From the NCBI GenBank assembly GCA_015179125.1, contig WHVA01000205.1:1-64000 (forward strand): 64,000 bases of DNA, given 5' to 3'. Position numbers and translations under genes: made by a program. The stretch comes from Gautieria morchelliformis (Eukaryota; Basidiomycota; Agaricomycetes; Gomphales; Gomphaceae). The notes beneath the pieces were generated by a model. The model was not told the DNA's origin, made no database searches, and saw only the letters and a list, made by a program, of their open reading frames with translations. Positions 21,049 through 31,460 of this stretch are shown here, piece by piece. The stretch's first letter is position 1. Each line of letters starts with the position of its first letter.

Positions 21049-22945
21049 CTAACTAACAACAGAACTCAGGGTAGGGTACAAAAAGCTGAGCATTACCGAG
21101 GCATCCAAGGTAGAGAGCAAGTATAACAGGGGTTGAGGAGGAGTAGCACCATCCTCTAACATGATCTTAACAGAAGCATTGATTCTTACCTCTCCTAATG
21201 CGCAAGCCGAGTCAACATGACCCTTGGTATGCGTGGAGGCCATAGGGCCGCTGACTATTGTTTTGTGCCCGAAGTTGAGTTATCGGCTTTGTCGTCGGAC
21301 AGCTTCCCATCAGAAGCTGTAGCTGCCTGGGCCAACGTGGCCTTTGGGCATTCCCTCGCACAGTGGCCACTCTGCACACATACTAAGCAGAGGTTGTTAT
21401 CCATGTGACGTTGGTGTTCTGCGGGCGTGAGTTTGCCGTCCTTGCTGAGTCAGTCTGGCAGGTTTTTTCTGACCCTCGGACTGATTATTCCCTTTCGGCT
21501 TGTCCTTGCCTTCGCCTTGGTTGTTACCGCCATTGTCATTGGAGTTGCCAGAACCTTGACCTTGATGTCGGTCATTGTTCTGGGAACCTCGGTTTTGGTT
21601 GGCCAACCTATCGTTCTTGGCCTTGGTTTTGGGAGCGGAATGAGTCTCGTGAGAGAGTTCACCACGACGTTCCCAATACCTCTGGTCAATTTTCTGAACG
21701 AGGTCTCGGAGGTCGTCAAGGTTCGGGGTTTGTTGAAATTGTTACGATCCGTTCCCAAATCTGGACCGAAGCTCGGTTCTTGTTCAGGAACCTTGAGTTA
21801 TTCTCGGCTTTCCTTCGGGTTTCCCTTCGCACTTCCCATCACCCCTGATCCCCTTTTCTAGTTAGTTCCCCGTTTGCCTGACCCCTGTTCCCGTGGCCAT
21901 TGATCCGATCATGTTCTCTTCGCGACCCTGCATGCTACTTTACTATATAGACCTCCAGTCCATGTACAGTAGCTCCTCAGTTCAGATATTGAATTAGCTT
22001 ATTGTACTTGAGACCCTCTGCTTGATATCAAAACCCATACCTCGGCTTATAGCCGAGACCGCTCCTGAAATTAGGGCAGAACATCAGGTGGGTGCAACCC
22101 AAGAGGTTGAGGCTAAGCCCTCCGACCTGAGACCCGAGACCCGAGTTCAGCTTTGGTATAGCCAAACTACAGTACGAACACAACCTTAACAGAAATGCAC
22201 CATTTCGTCCTTGATTCACTTCGGCAAAGCTAGATATGCTTGGTGATGCAAAGCTGAATCATTATACTGGAGGACAGATGCAAGCCTATAGAATTTGATG
22301 AAAAACCAAGTTTCCTTGTGGTTATCCTTCATGACCAAATTCTCGAGCTCGATTTCGGCATCGGCAACCTGATCGTAAGTGTAGTTAGTCGTGCAGGCGG
22401 GATTGCATGTGTGTGGGGGAGTCGTAAGGTCATAGAGAGACATGGGTAGAATAGAGATGGGAATACAACTTCGGTTGTATGCGCTAACACCGCGTGCAGT
22501 GACAACAACGGACACACCAACCGACACCAATGTCCAGTCAAAGATAACACGGGTGACTTCACTGAGTCAACGAGATGGAGATTATACTGTATAAGGTCTT
22601 CTACATGCACTACTAACTATTTAACTAGTATGCTAGAATATGGTGCGAGCAAGTTCCGGTCAGGGGCTAGACTTGGATCTCAACTTGGGGTCGGGCATGT
22701 GTACACGCGTGATAATGGGCGTGCATGCGGTACTGGGTCCAGAACTAACTAGGATCCGGTACTACATCAGAACTGACACTACTCCATTCATAACAGTAAG
22801 GGCCGAAGTTCAGATAGAACTCTTCCGTGAATGCTGTGTAATCCAAAGCCCATGCGGGTTCGTTGCCCCGGTCATCTGCAAGGTAGGGCTTGAAGTAATC
22901 TAGAGCTGTTCCCTTGAGGAAGGATAAAACATAGTTCACTTTCAT
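21049..22945 (-). pseudogene. Ty3/gypsy gag remnant (family F), split by insertions
   Basis: Read from 22945 downward, the capsid part comes first (VNYVLSFLKGTALDYF, 22790-22945). A second capsid segment at 22200-22370 contains NRL-like FYRLASVLQYNDSALHHQAY. The nucleocapsid with a CCHC knuckle (CLVCVQSGHCAREC, about 21340-21385) lies beyond a solo LTR. The start of the protease region may reach 21049. The part at 22380-22780 does not read as gag and probably is another insertion that I cannot classify. The gene is broken by the LTR at 21740-22191 and by frame changes. Confidence 0.72.
21740..22191. repeat. Solo LTR with target duplication GAAAT
   Basis: The LTR is 452 bp, begins TGTTACGATCC and ends CCTTAACA (short inverted ends TGTTA/TAACA). 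It is flanked by GAAAT at 21735-21739 and 22192-22196. A TATA-like TATATAG lies near 21944. It sits inside the family F gag remnant, so it is younger than that gene. Confidence 0.88.
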
Positions 22946-23041
22946 AGAACCATCTCGGTGTCATGACGTGTTTATTTCCCATACTTGCATACTCTATCCT
23001 CCCATTTCTCACTCCACTTCCGTGTTCGCTCCGATCGCCCT

Positions 23042-23186
23042 TGTAAATAACCTGTGTATCTACATGTACATTAGTTATTACATAATCCCAGTGGGCCCCT
23101 TAGGGACCCACTGTATAGTGTATGCGTGGGAACCGGCCAGCGGCTCCCATCGCATCTTACTCTTACCTGTCACTACGTAGCATTCA
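23042..23186 (+). repeat. Ty3-C left LTR
   Basis: This 145-bp repeat is identical in length to the right copy. It contains the palindromic CCCAGTGGGCC...GGGACCCACTG stretch near 23087-23112. Confidence 0.85.
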
Positions 23187-23394
23187 GAATACCACTCATT
23201 GGTCAAGTTCTGTTGTGCCCTTGTGATACAAGGTCTTAAGATCGACATCCTTTACACCTTTTTGAACTATCCTGCGGTTGATCGCCACGTGACCAACCGA
23301 TAGTGGATTCGAAGCAATCTTGAAAAAGATCGCTGCGTCGACGACTAAACATTGTTGAGACCCTCCAGTAGACCCTCTACTGTCGGCTGCGAGC
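23187..23394 (+). other. Ty3-C leader between LTR and gag
   Basis: The leader begins GAATACCACTCATTGGTC. A primer-binding site should lie here; TGGTCAAG at 23202 is a candidate but 15 nt from the LTR, so I am not sure of it. The first about 75 bases recur at 32535-32608. Confidence 0.5.
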
Positions 23395-25684
23395 ATGATG
23401 ATTCCACGCAGTCGAAGACGGACACGAGTGACGAGCTCGAGGTCCACACCCCAGGTGCAGCCCAGTGACACGACGGCTGACGCTACCCTGGACCAAGAGA
23501 CCAGGACGATAGAAGACGGAGAGATCGTAGACCTCACCGCCCTCGTCCCCTCAGCAGAGGACGAGGAAAATCCCGACTACGTCTCGTCGAGCGTGGCCGA
23601 AGAGGAGACGACGCCGGGCAACGAGTCAGTGCCGCCCCCCCATCTCTCTCTGCCCAAAGACAAGGAAAGGGCAGAGAAGTCTCGCCATCGTCAGACGGTA
23701 GAGCAACAACGTCGAGGTGGGCACAAAGCCACGACTCAAACCGACGCTCACGAAGTAGAGCGACGACGATCGTCCCTGAAGGAGGACGACGGCATAAGAA
23801 ACGAGCCCCAGACGATGGTCAGGACTCAGAATACTCAAGCTCTAGTCGCAGGAGCTCGAGGGCTCACGCCATCGACCACGAGATGGCAGAGGCCCTGAAC
23901 AAACAGGTGCAGGCTGCGCTGCACCGAAGTACGCTGACGCACCACAAGCACGATCAGCTGGCATCGCAGCTTGACAACGCCGCCGCCGCCCTAATGGCAA
24001 TCGGCAAGGAACTCCACCAGGCGGAGGAGGTCAGGCTGCAAGACGCAGCCACGCTGGAGGACGTCCAGAAAGCACTCCGCCCACGCGGGGAACGCAACGA
24101 AACACGTCCGAGCTCGCGACAGTCCGCAGCTAACGAACGCAATCACGACGCGAGCCGAAAGGAGCGAGACAAGCAGCGAATGCCGCCGCCAGCCGTCCCG
24201 GTCGAACAGGACGTAAGGTTCGGAAACGAACCTCAGGAACAACCGGCTGCCCCAACGGACAGCCGTAAAACGATCCAACAGATCGTTAGGGATCAGGTCG
24301 CCTCAGAGCCTGACTCTGAAACGCCGACCGAGAGCTTGGAGCTCGAAGTCACACACTGGCAGCGTAAAGAAGCCGCAGCCGCGCGCCGCCACACACGGGC
24401 ACTCGAACTACTAGCGAAGAACGCTGAAGAAACGGTGGCCCACAGCCACACCGCCCAGCTACCCGACGAGCAGCTCACGCAAGCCGTACAAGACGCACGG
24501 CAAGCGCGCGCAGCCTACAACAGCAGGCTACGGATCCGCAACGCGGGACTGACCGGGGACACCAGGCACAAAACGCCCCCGGAACCGAGAGCACAAAATG
24601 CTCCCGATCCCGAGCCCGACCCGGGGCCCGTCAGGGCATATAACAGCCTGCCCCGCGCGGCCTCACAACCGTGCAAGAGATCCATGGCCCCAACGGAAGG
24701 CCAGGGAATCCCTGACCAGGCCGACGTCGTACAAATGGAGCCATACGACGGGATCACACGGATGATCCGCGTGGCGCTGGCAGACGCCGCGGACACAGAC
24801 CCGGAAAAGTCTGTGCTAGCAAAGGCCGGCGTGAAATTGGCCCACCTCGAGCCATATGCAGGGGGATCGGACCTCAAAGAGTTTGAAGTCTTCGTGGCAG
24901 CCATCCTACGATGGCTAAAAATGAACTGCCTCCTAGGGCCAACCAGCATTGACACGCAGGTCGGCTACGTGGGCACTCGCCTCACCGGCGAAGCCCAGGA
25001 GTGGTTCTTTCGAAATGTTGAATGATTCGATCGCCAGATCCGCAGCTGGACGCTGGAGTCAGTGATGCAAGGCCTTCAAAAGAGGTTCCTGCACAGACTG
25101 ACATACCATCACGCATCGAATAAATTCGACACGGTCATGCAAGGCATGAAAACCGTTCAGGAGATGCTGAACGAGCTCACGAAATACGCGGCACGTATGA
25201 TACAGCCGCCAGACGAATATACGTTCCGGAGACAGTTCGTATCGGCGCTACGTGAAATGCTGCGCAACGAAGTCCTCAAAAAGGGCTATAATGCCGAGAG
25301 CAGCTCAATAGAGCAACTCTTCGAGACGGCCCGAATGATCAAGGAAGCATCCCGATACAACATGGGGATGCGCTGCGCGGAAAGCGCAGCAGCAACGGCA
25401 AGCGCCGCCTGGCTCACAGGGAGAAAGCCGTTGACACAAAACGGGCCTGACCAGGCCCAGCCTGTTCACAAGAAGCGGAACAGGACAGCGGCTACCGCCC
25501 TCACGCCCAGCACAAACTGGAGGCCCGCCTGAAGCTAAACAGCCTCAAGCGTCAGGATCGTCCCCGCAACCTTCCCCATCGACGAAAACGTCGGGCCGGC
25601 CCAACGACAGGCCCAGCAGCAGCCAAAGCAACACCACATGCTATGAGTGCGGCAAACCTGGCCACAAGAAGGCAGAGTGCCCCC
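23395..25684 (+). pseudogene. Ty3-C gag, frameshifted and with one stop
   Basis: The structural protein forms the particle shell. A Thr/Ser- and acid-rich N-terminus starts at 23395. After a frame change near 23820-23890 comes a long helical region, then the capsid-like part (SDLKEFEVFVAAILRW near 24860). A TGA at 25023-25025 interrupts NVE/FDRQIRSW, probably from TGG. The capsid then continues (NELTKYAARMIQPPDEYTF). After 25532 the frame changes again, and a CCHC knuckle (CYECGKPGHKKAEC) lies at about 25640-25681. Confidence 0.82.
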
Positions 25685-25890
25685 AGCTTAGGTCCGGTAT
25701 AAGGACAGCGGCCGTAAGGCACAACGGTGAGGCCGAGGATCCGGAGACGGATCCCGATCAAAACTCTCTTCAACAAATTGATGAAGAGGGGGAGGGAGAT
25801 CCCCAACCCAACGACACTCCGGATAACGGAGACACGCCCGCTGAAGAGTGGGACCCTGAGCCATCCCAATACTATGAATGGGACGAAGAG

Positions 25891-26517
25891 GTGGAGGACA
25901 CCACCTACAGGTCCAGCACGATCAGATTCGTGTTGGAAGACGAAACCGCCACAAAAGTCATGGCGGCTCGCACATCGGTCACGCCAGACAAGGCAGCCGA
26001 GCCGGTGTATGACCACCGAAGCAGACACAGAACGTGGCCAACGCATCCGCGTAGTGAGAACCCTACCCTATCAGGGTACTGGGAAATAAATGGCGTAAAA
26101 GCCCACTGCCTACTAGATAGCGGCAGCGAAGGGGTACTGCTATCCCCCGAATTCACACGAGCTACAGGGATGAAGACATTCTCCCTGGAGCAACCAATCA
26201 CGCTGCAGCTAGCCTGCATAGGCAGCCATTCCACGATCAACTATGGAATGAACACGACCATCAAGTTTGGTCATGGGACATACGACGAATACTTCAACGT
26301 AGCAAACATCGAATATTACGATGTGATCTTAGGGACACCGTTCCTAAGGAGATTCGGCATAACCCTGGACTTCTCGAGCCCAGGGACGATCCGCAAGGGA
26401 AACGAAGTGATCCCCACGGGCAAGGTCTCATTCAACGATGACGAATCGAAGAACGAGGACGAAAGGCCACGGGTGAGCAGGATCACCCAAGCGCCGATGC
26501 CAAACCTGGCTCATTGA
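25891..26517 (+). CDS. Ty3-C aspartic protease region
   Basis: The retropepsin matures the polyproteins. The active site is LLDSGSEGVLLS near 26107-26142, and the second half of the fold ends with VILGTPFLRRFGITLDF near 26320. Upstream residues join it to the gag knuckle. A stop at 26515-26517 separates it from RT, which starts 79 nt later in the same frame class, so the two may be made by readthrough or as separate products. Confidence 0.82.
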   Translation: MEDTTYRSSTIRFVLEDETATKVMAARTSVTPDKAAEPVYDHRSRHRTWPTHPRSENPTLSGYWEINGVKAHCLLDSGSEGVLLSPEFTRATGMKTFSLEQPITLQLACIGSHSTINYGMNTTIKFGHGTYDEYFNVANIEYYDVILGTPFLRRFGITLDFSSPGTIRKGNEVIPTGKVSFNDDESKNEDERPRVSRITQAPMPNLAH

Positions 26518-26595
26518 AGCCAGGAGGACGAGTCGCGGGACGACTCGTCCTCGAACTCACCCTACAGTCGTAGGGAGAGACGCTCTCACCTAACG

Positions 26596-28842
26596 GTGAA
26601 AGCGACGGGAAAGAAGAAAGCGGGCCCGCGTGCCGCGGGACCTAATAGACGCCAACAGCACCTAACGGCTTCTAAGCCAACCATTACCATCATCCTCACG
26701 GATGATGACCTTCCTTGCCTCTGCGAGGAATGGATGGAAAGAATCACTGACCTAGTCAGTGGAATTCCATTAGAACTCCCGCCACTGCGGGAGATAAACC
26801 ATGAGATCAACCTCATTGATCCCAACAAGCACATGCGGTATCGACTACCAAAATGCCCCGAACACTTCCGAGAGGAACTGTCGGCAAAGATAGAACGATA
26901 CACCACTGCAAAGTGGTGGATTCCGGCAGTAGCACAGCAGGCAGTGCCCATGCTGTGTGTGCCGAAGAAGAACGGTACGTTGAGAACCGTCTTCGATCTG
27001 CGCCAGCAGAACGAAAACACGGTGAAGGACGTCACACCCTTCCCGGATCAGGATATCATACGCAGCGACATGGCTCGTGGCCGATATCGAACTAAACTCG
27101 ATATGTCAGAAGCATACGAGCAGATCCAGATCCATCCTGATCACGTAGCAAAGACAGCCTTTGCCACGATCCTCGGCACCTTCAGGAGCCAGGTGATACA
27201 GATGGGGGACTGTAACGCCCCGTCAACATTCCAACGGCTGATGACAGCCATTTTCCACGACTGTATAGGTCGCTTCGTCCATGTATACATGGACGACATC
27301 TTCATATTCTCGCTCTCAATACAAGAGCATGAAGAACACCTCTACATCGTCTTTGACAGACTGAGGAAGAACCACCTCTTTCTGAGCAAGAAAAAGGTGG
27401 ACCTCTACTCCATCCGAATGGAGTGCCTCGGCCATATAATCGATGGCCGAGGGGTACACACCGACGAGGACAAGATGCAACGCATCCGCGAGTGGTGCAG
27501 GCCATGGACGCTCAACGACGTCCAGCGTTTCCTCGGGCTCGTACAGTATCTGGCACACTACATGCCGGATGTTAGCGCATATACCACCCCGCTATCAGGC
27601 TGTGCGCATAATAACCGTCCATTCAAATGGACGCCACTGCTCAACAAATGCTGGCAAAGCATTAAGGCGTTGGCCTGTAAGGCCCCGATCCTGCGTCCAG
27701 TAGATGCAAGGTGCCCAGAGCCGACCTGGGTGATCACTGACGGATCAAAAGCCGGCGTCAGTGCGGTCTACGGCCAAGGTCCTGACTGGAAAACTTGTCG
27801 ACCAGCCGGCTTCTTGTCAAAGAAGTTCAGCGTTGCCCAGCAACACTACCGGACTCACGAGCACGAGACTATCGCGGTGCTCGAGGCTCTCATGAAATGG
27901 GAGGACAAACTGCTGGGGCGAAGGTTCACCCTCGTCACAGACCACAAGGGACTCGAGTACGTCGAGACCCAAAAGAGCCTATCTGACCGACAGGTCAGAT
28001 GGTGGGAGTTTCTCTCCCGGTTCAATTTCAACACCGTTCATGTTGACGGTGTAGAGAACAAGGTAGCGGACTGCCTGTCGCGCTACTACGAGAGCGACAC
28101 GAGTGATGACAATCACCCGGACCACGTCTTCGTAAACGCGGATGCGCTTTTAGATCCGGACGGTGAGTTATTGCCCACCGACCGGTATGTCGGGCTGCGA
28201 ACAGCGGCGACAAGACGATCTAAATGCCTCGCTGAGAAGACAGAGGCGAGAGTAACGGAAGCCGCCGCATTAAACGAGGGCTCACCAGAGCCCGCAAACG
28301 TCGCCGCGTCTAGCGACGATGACGATGACGTCAGAGCCATCGCCGCAGGGAATGACGGCGCACCCCTGCGCCAGATCGTCGAGCAAGGCGTAGACCTGTC
28401 CAAGGTCCTACGAGACGTGTACCATAGGGACACCATGTTCACAAAGATCATGGTGCACCCGGACGCGCACCCGAGATTTGGAATCCGGGACGGGCTGATC
28501 TGGACTAAGAACCAGCTCAGGAGAGACGTCATTGCCGTCCCCAGCTCTGTTCTCCAAGGGGGAAGGAGGCTGATCGAAATTATCATCGATCGGGCACATC
28601 AGATAGTCAGCCACTACGGCCATCTGAAGACTTCGAACTACGTTCGAAGAGCATATTGGCGGCCGGGCATGAACCCAGACATAGAAGCGTTCTGCACATC
28701 GTGCGCGAGGTGTCAGATGACGAAAACCGGGCCACAACGGCCCAAAGGCCTACTACACAGCCTACCCATTCCGGATAGGCCATGGCAGTCGATTGGCATC
28801 GACTTCATGGGGCCCCTGCACAAATCCAATGACTTTTTATGA
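26596..28842 (+). CDS. Ty3-C reverse transcriptase, RNase H, integrase start
   Basis: RT starts with FDLRQQNENTVKDVTPFPDQ near 26992 and has the YMDD active site at 27286-27297. The thumb has FLGLVQYLAHYMPDVS, and RNase H has VITDGSKAGVSAVYGQ at 27728 and VTDHKGLEYVET near 27930. A hydrophilic linker (ASSDDDDDVRAIAAG) precedes the integrase zinc region ([16 protein letters not shown] then CTSCARCQMTK) and the first catalytic Asp ([10 protein letters not shown] near 28800). The frame is lost at about 28835-28842 through a small indel. RT and RNase H residues look intact. Confidence 0.88.
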   Translation: MKATGKKKAGPRAAGPNRRQQHLTASKPTITIILTDDDLPCLCEEWMERITDLVSGIPLELPPLREINHEINLIDPNKHMRYRLPKCPEHFREELSAKIERYTTAKWWIPAVAQQAVPMLCVPKKNGTLRTVFDLRQQNENTVKDVTPFPDQDIIRSDMARGRYRTKLDMSEAYEQIQIHPDHVAKTAFATILGTFRSQVIQMGDCNAPSTFQRLMTAIFHDCIGRFVHVYMDDIFIFSLSIQEHEEHLYIVFDRLRKNHLFLSKKKVDLYSIRMECLGHIIDGRGVHTDEDKMQRIREWCRPWTLNDVQRFLGLVQYLAHYMPDVSAYTTPLSGCAHNNRPFKWTPLLNKCWQSIKALACKAPILRPVDARCPEPTWVITDGSKAGVSAVYGQGPDWKTCRPAGFLSKKFSVAQQHYRTHEHETIAVLEALMKWEDKLLGRRFTLVTDHKGLEYVETQKSLSDRQVRWWEFLSRFNFNTVHVDGVENKVADCLSRYYESDTSDDNHPDHVFVNADALLDPDGELLPTDRYVGLRTAATRRSKCLAEKTEARVTEAAALNEGSPEPANVAASSDDDDDVRAIAAGNDGAPLRQIVEQGVDLSKVLRDVYHRDTMFTKIMVHPDAHPRFGIRDGLIWTKNQLRRDVIAVPSSVLQGGRRLIEIIIDRAHQIVSHYGHLKTSNYVRRAYWRPGMNPDIEAFCTSCARCQMTKTGPQRPKGLLHSLPIPDRPWQSIGIDFMGPLHKSNDFL

Positions 28843-29164
28843 CTACCTGATGGTAGTCATCGACCGACTAACGTCGCTCGTACACCTTGTACCAACCACG
28901 ACGAGCGTGTCAGCCAAGGGAGTAGCCTGGCTGTTTCTGAAGGAGGTCATCCGACTACATGGAGTTCCTGACTCTATCATCTCGGACAGAGACTCAAAGT
29001 TCACGTCGATCTTCTGGCATGAACTCCAGCGGCTCATGGGGACTAAGCTCCTCATGTCAACTGCCTTCCATCCACAAACGGATGGAGCAACCAAGGGGCA
29101 AACCGCTCGATCGGCCAGATATTGCGCGCGGTCGTCAGGGACGATCAGAAGGATTGGGCAGTAA
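28793..29164 (+). pseudogene. Ty3-C integrase core, shifted frame
   Basis: The core continues in another frame with DYLMVVIDRLTSLVHLVP and [13 protein letters not shown] (second Asp, near 28984). The glutamate region expected at about 29090 is spoiled by a second indel that returns the frame to that of RT. Comparison with the older copy at 9800-10150 shows both indels. Confidence 0.83.
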
Positions 29165-31278
29165 AATGCCCAATGGTTGAGGTCGCCCTCAACAGCAACG
29201 TCAGTGCGACCACAGGGTTCGCACCTTTCGAGCTGAACCACGGCTATATGCCGCAGATAGGCCTCCCCATAGCCACGGACACCCCGTTCAAGGGGGTGGC
29301 CCGGTTCGCACATCAGGCAAAATGCCATATGTTTCTTATTTGCATGCAACGTTTGTGTCACTCGATGCTCTATGATTTCATCGTGTGCCGCCAGGAGCAC
29401 TGGATGATCATGGGATGGGAGGATGCCCTCGCCATCGTCCACCCGGACGATTGCGCGACGTGCGCGGACTACGCCGTGCACCTTAGGGCCGCGACCGGCA
29501 CCTGCAAGGTCAAATTGTGGGATGAGGACATCAGCGCCACCATCGATGCTGCCTGGGGGTGGCTCCCACGGGGCATCGCGCGTGACGCACGGGAGGAGCC
29601 CCTCTGGGACATCCACGACCTCAAAAAGGAGGTCAAGGAGCTAGAACGCGCGGTTGAGGACCGCGACGACGCGCTCGTAACCGAGCGCGCCAGGATCAAG
29701 GAGCTGGAGCAGCAGCTGAGTGCTGCCCAGCTCCAGGTTACCCTGGTTCACGCTGCCTCAAAAAGGCCGCGACATGACCCAGCCACAGACCCAGTGGCCG
29801 GGCCGTCTTCACCTCGCGCGACGGCGCCGTTGCCGGCGCGCGCAACATCGGGGCTCGCGTCCCGATTGTCGGCGCCCACACCGACCAGGACGACAATGGA
29901 AGGGCAGAGCGCACCTTCCGACTCTGCGTACGGCGTCCTAGATGGATGGGAGTCTGACTCGTCTGTCTGGAAGACGTATGACCCTGAACGGGCACAGCGG
30001 CTGGCAGAGCAGCCAAAGAAAAAGCGCAAGAAATTGTGCGGCTCCCTTCACACCGCCAATGGGCTAGCCATGGCGAAGGAAAGCGCAATCAGCGCTTACC
30101 TTGCGGCATCATCATCGCACACCATCCACGACCCCGCCCTTCAGCGGCGGATAGCGCAGGTCGAGGCCCAGTACATCAGGCCTGGCATGGCCCTACCTCC
30201 GCCGGCGGGGACAGTTGAGGCAGTTCATCCTCCCTACCAGGGAGAGGGAAGGCTCATCCCACTCGGAGATCCACCGATCTCCGAGACGGGCCTCCTACCA
30301 CGACTGGTGGGAAAGGCCCAACAACGTCGTACCCAATGGTACGACGTCTGCCCGCTCGACGAACCCCGCTTCGTCGAACTCATAGCGCGGGCAAAGGAAA
30401 CGCCGCAGATCGCGTGTACGCACGAGATGATCGGCGTATTCAAATGCATCGAGCGCGAACAACGCGCTCGCAATCCCAAAAGGGATTGTCTCGTGATAGC
30501 AGGTGGTACCCCGCACGATATCGTGGCTATCCTGAAGGGTTGGATACACAACCCCGAAGGAATCCCCTCCGCCATCCGTGACAACGCAGATGGCACCTTC
30601 AACCTAGATGACATGGACGTCTGGATGTGGTTGAAGGCCCTTGCGCCCCGGGTCAAAGGGGTCGCATCACCACTCAGGGCGAGGCTACTCGACCTCTTCG
30701 GTTCGACTGACCAATGGTCGAGCCTCGTCGACGCCAGGGAAGTGCTCACACCTCAGAGCACCACCCTGCGGCTCTCGATCACGGGCCCATTCCCTGTGGA
30801 GGGCCGAGCCGGCCCCGACATCCCACTCGCGGAGATCGCGAGATGGCTGGCCCGCTACGGGAGGGTCACTCACGAGGGAGCGGCGCGCATTGAACATTAC
30901 GTTCAGCGCAGCATCACCGGCGCGGCATTCAGCGCCGCCGCCTGTGAAGGCCAACAAAAGGTCATCGATACCAGTCATGTGAGGGCTGCGGTGCCACGAC
31001 CCCTCACTCACGCTCAGCTCGACCGAGAGCTGGCACGCTTCCGGCCCCCTCCTCAAACGGAGGACCCGGCCATCGAGGCTATGCTCCGCGAGGACACGGG
31101 TCCCAGCGCCCAAGCGGAGACCGCCACCAGTGGTGAGGCCGACCCGCCTCACCCAATCACCACCGACGACGCGGAGATGCCCCCGGAGGAGTCACTTGCT
31201 CCTCCGGCCCCGTACGACGACGTCGTCGTCGTATCGGCCACTCTAGAGGACGCCCTCATGGACGACCTCTATGAGTAG
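29122..31278 (+). CDS. Ty3-C third ORF, fused to end of integrase core; unknown function
   Basis: The first about 65 residues are the end of the integrase core (ALNSNVSATTGFAPFELNHG). At about 29320 the sequence switches to an unrelated, unbroken protein of about 650 residues. It has a Cys-rich start (CMQRLCHSMLYDFIVCRQEH), a heptad-rich helix (DIHDLKKEVKELERAVEDRD) at 29607-29735, and a basic, disordered part with KKKRKKLCG. A globular region follows (DIVAILKGWIHNPEGIPSAI near 30525), and the end is acidic. The integrase C-terminal domain is missing, so a deletion fused the two. I do not recognise the family; an accessory particle or nucleic-acid protein is possible. Confidence 0.6.
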   Translation: MRAVVRDDQKDWAVKCPMVEVALNSNVSATTGFAPFELNHGYMPQIGLPIATDTPFKGVARFAHQAKCHMFLICMQRLCHSMLYDFIVCRQEHWMIMGWEDALAIVHPDDCATCADYAVHLRAATGTCKVKLWDEDISATIDAAWGWLPRGIARDAREEPLWDIHDLKKEVKELERAVEDRDDALVTERARIKELEQQLSAAQLQVTLVHAASKRPRHDPATDPVAGPSSPRATAPLPARATSGLASRLSAPTPTRTTMEGQSAPSDSAYGVLDGWESDSSVWKTYDPERAQRLAEQPKKKRKKLCGSLHTANGLAMAKESAISAYLAASSSHTIHDPALQRRIAQVEAQYIRPGMALPPPAGTVEAVHPPYQGEGRLIPLGDPPISETGLLPRLVGKAQQRRTQWYDVCPLDEPRFVELIARAKETPQIACTHEMIGVFKCIEREQRARNPKRDCLVIAGGTPHDIVAILKGWIHNPEGIPSAIRDNADGTFNLDDMDVWMWLKALAPRVKGVASPLRARLLDLFGSTDQWSSLVDAREVLTPQSTTLRLSITGPFPVEGRAGPDIPLAEIARWLARYGRVTHEGAARIEHYVQRSITGAAFSAAACEGQQKVIDTSHVRAAVPRPLTHAQLDRELARFRPPPQTEDPAIEAMLREDTGPSAQAETATSGEADPPHPITTDDAEMPPEESLAPPAPYDDVVVVSATLEDALMDDLYE

Positions 31279-31314
31279 TAGTTAACCCCTATAGTTATCT
31301 ATAGAGGGGGAGGG

Positions 31315-31459
31315 TGTAAATAACCTGTGTATCTACATGTACATTAGTTATTACATAATCCCAGTGGGCCCCTTAGGGACCCACTGTATAGTTTATGCGT
31401 GGGAACCGGCCAGCGGCTCCCATCACATCTTACTCTTACCTGTCACTACGTAGCATTCA
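31315..31459 (+). repeat. Ty3-C right LTR
   Basis: It matches the left LTR over all 145 bp with about two differences. It is preceded by the purine-rich AGAGGGGGAGGG (31302-31313), a fitting polypurine tract. Confidence 0.85.
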
Positions 31460-31460
31460 G

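Larger units (their letters stand above)
23042..31459 (+). mobile_element. Ty3-C: near-complete Ty3/gypsy element with very short LTRs
   Basis: Two 145-bp LTRs (TGTAAATAACC to AGCATTCA) bound gag, protease, RT, RNase H, integrase core and a long extra ORF. The LTRs differ at only about two positions by eye, so insertion is recent. The 5 bases left of the element (GCCCT) are not repeated on the right, where sequence like the Ty3-C leader is found instead; recombination between copies is likely. Confidence 0.85.

Noticed and set aside
28843..29616. 257-codon reverse-strand frame opposite the Ty3-C integrase and third ORF
   Set aside because: The forward strand has clear integrase motifs there, and the reverse frame has no intron or domain like the antisense genes of Ty3-A and Ty3-B.
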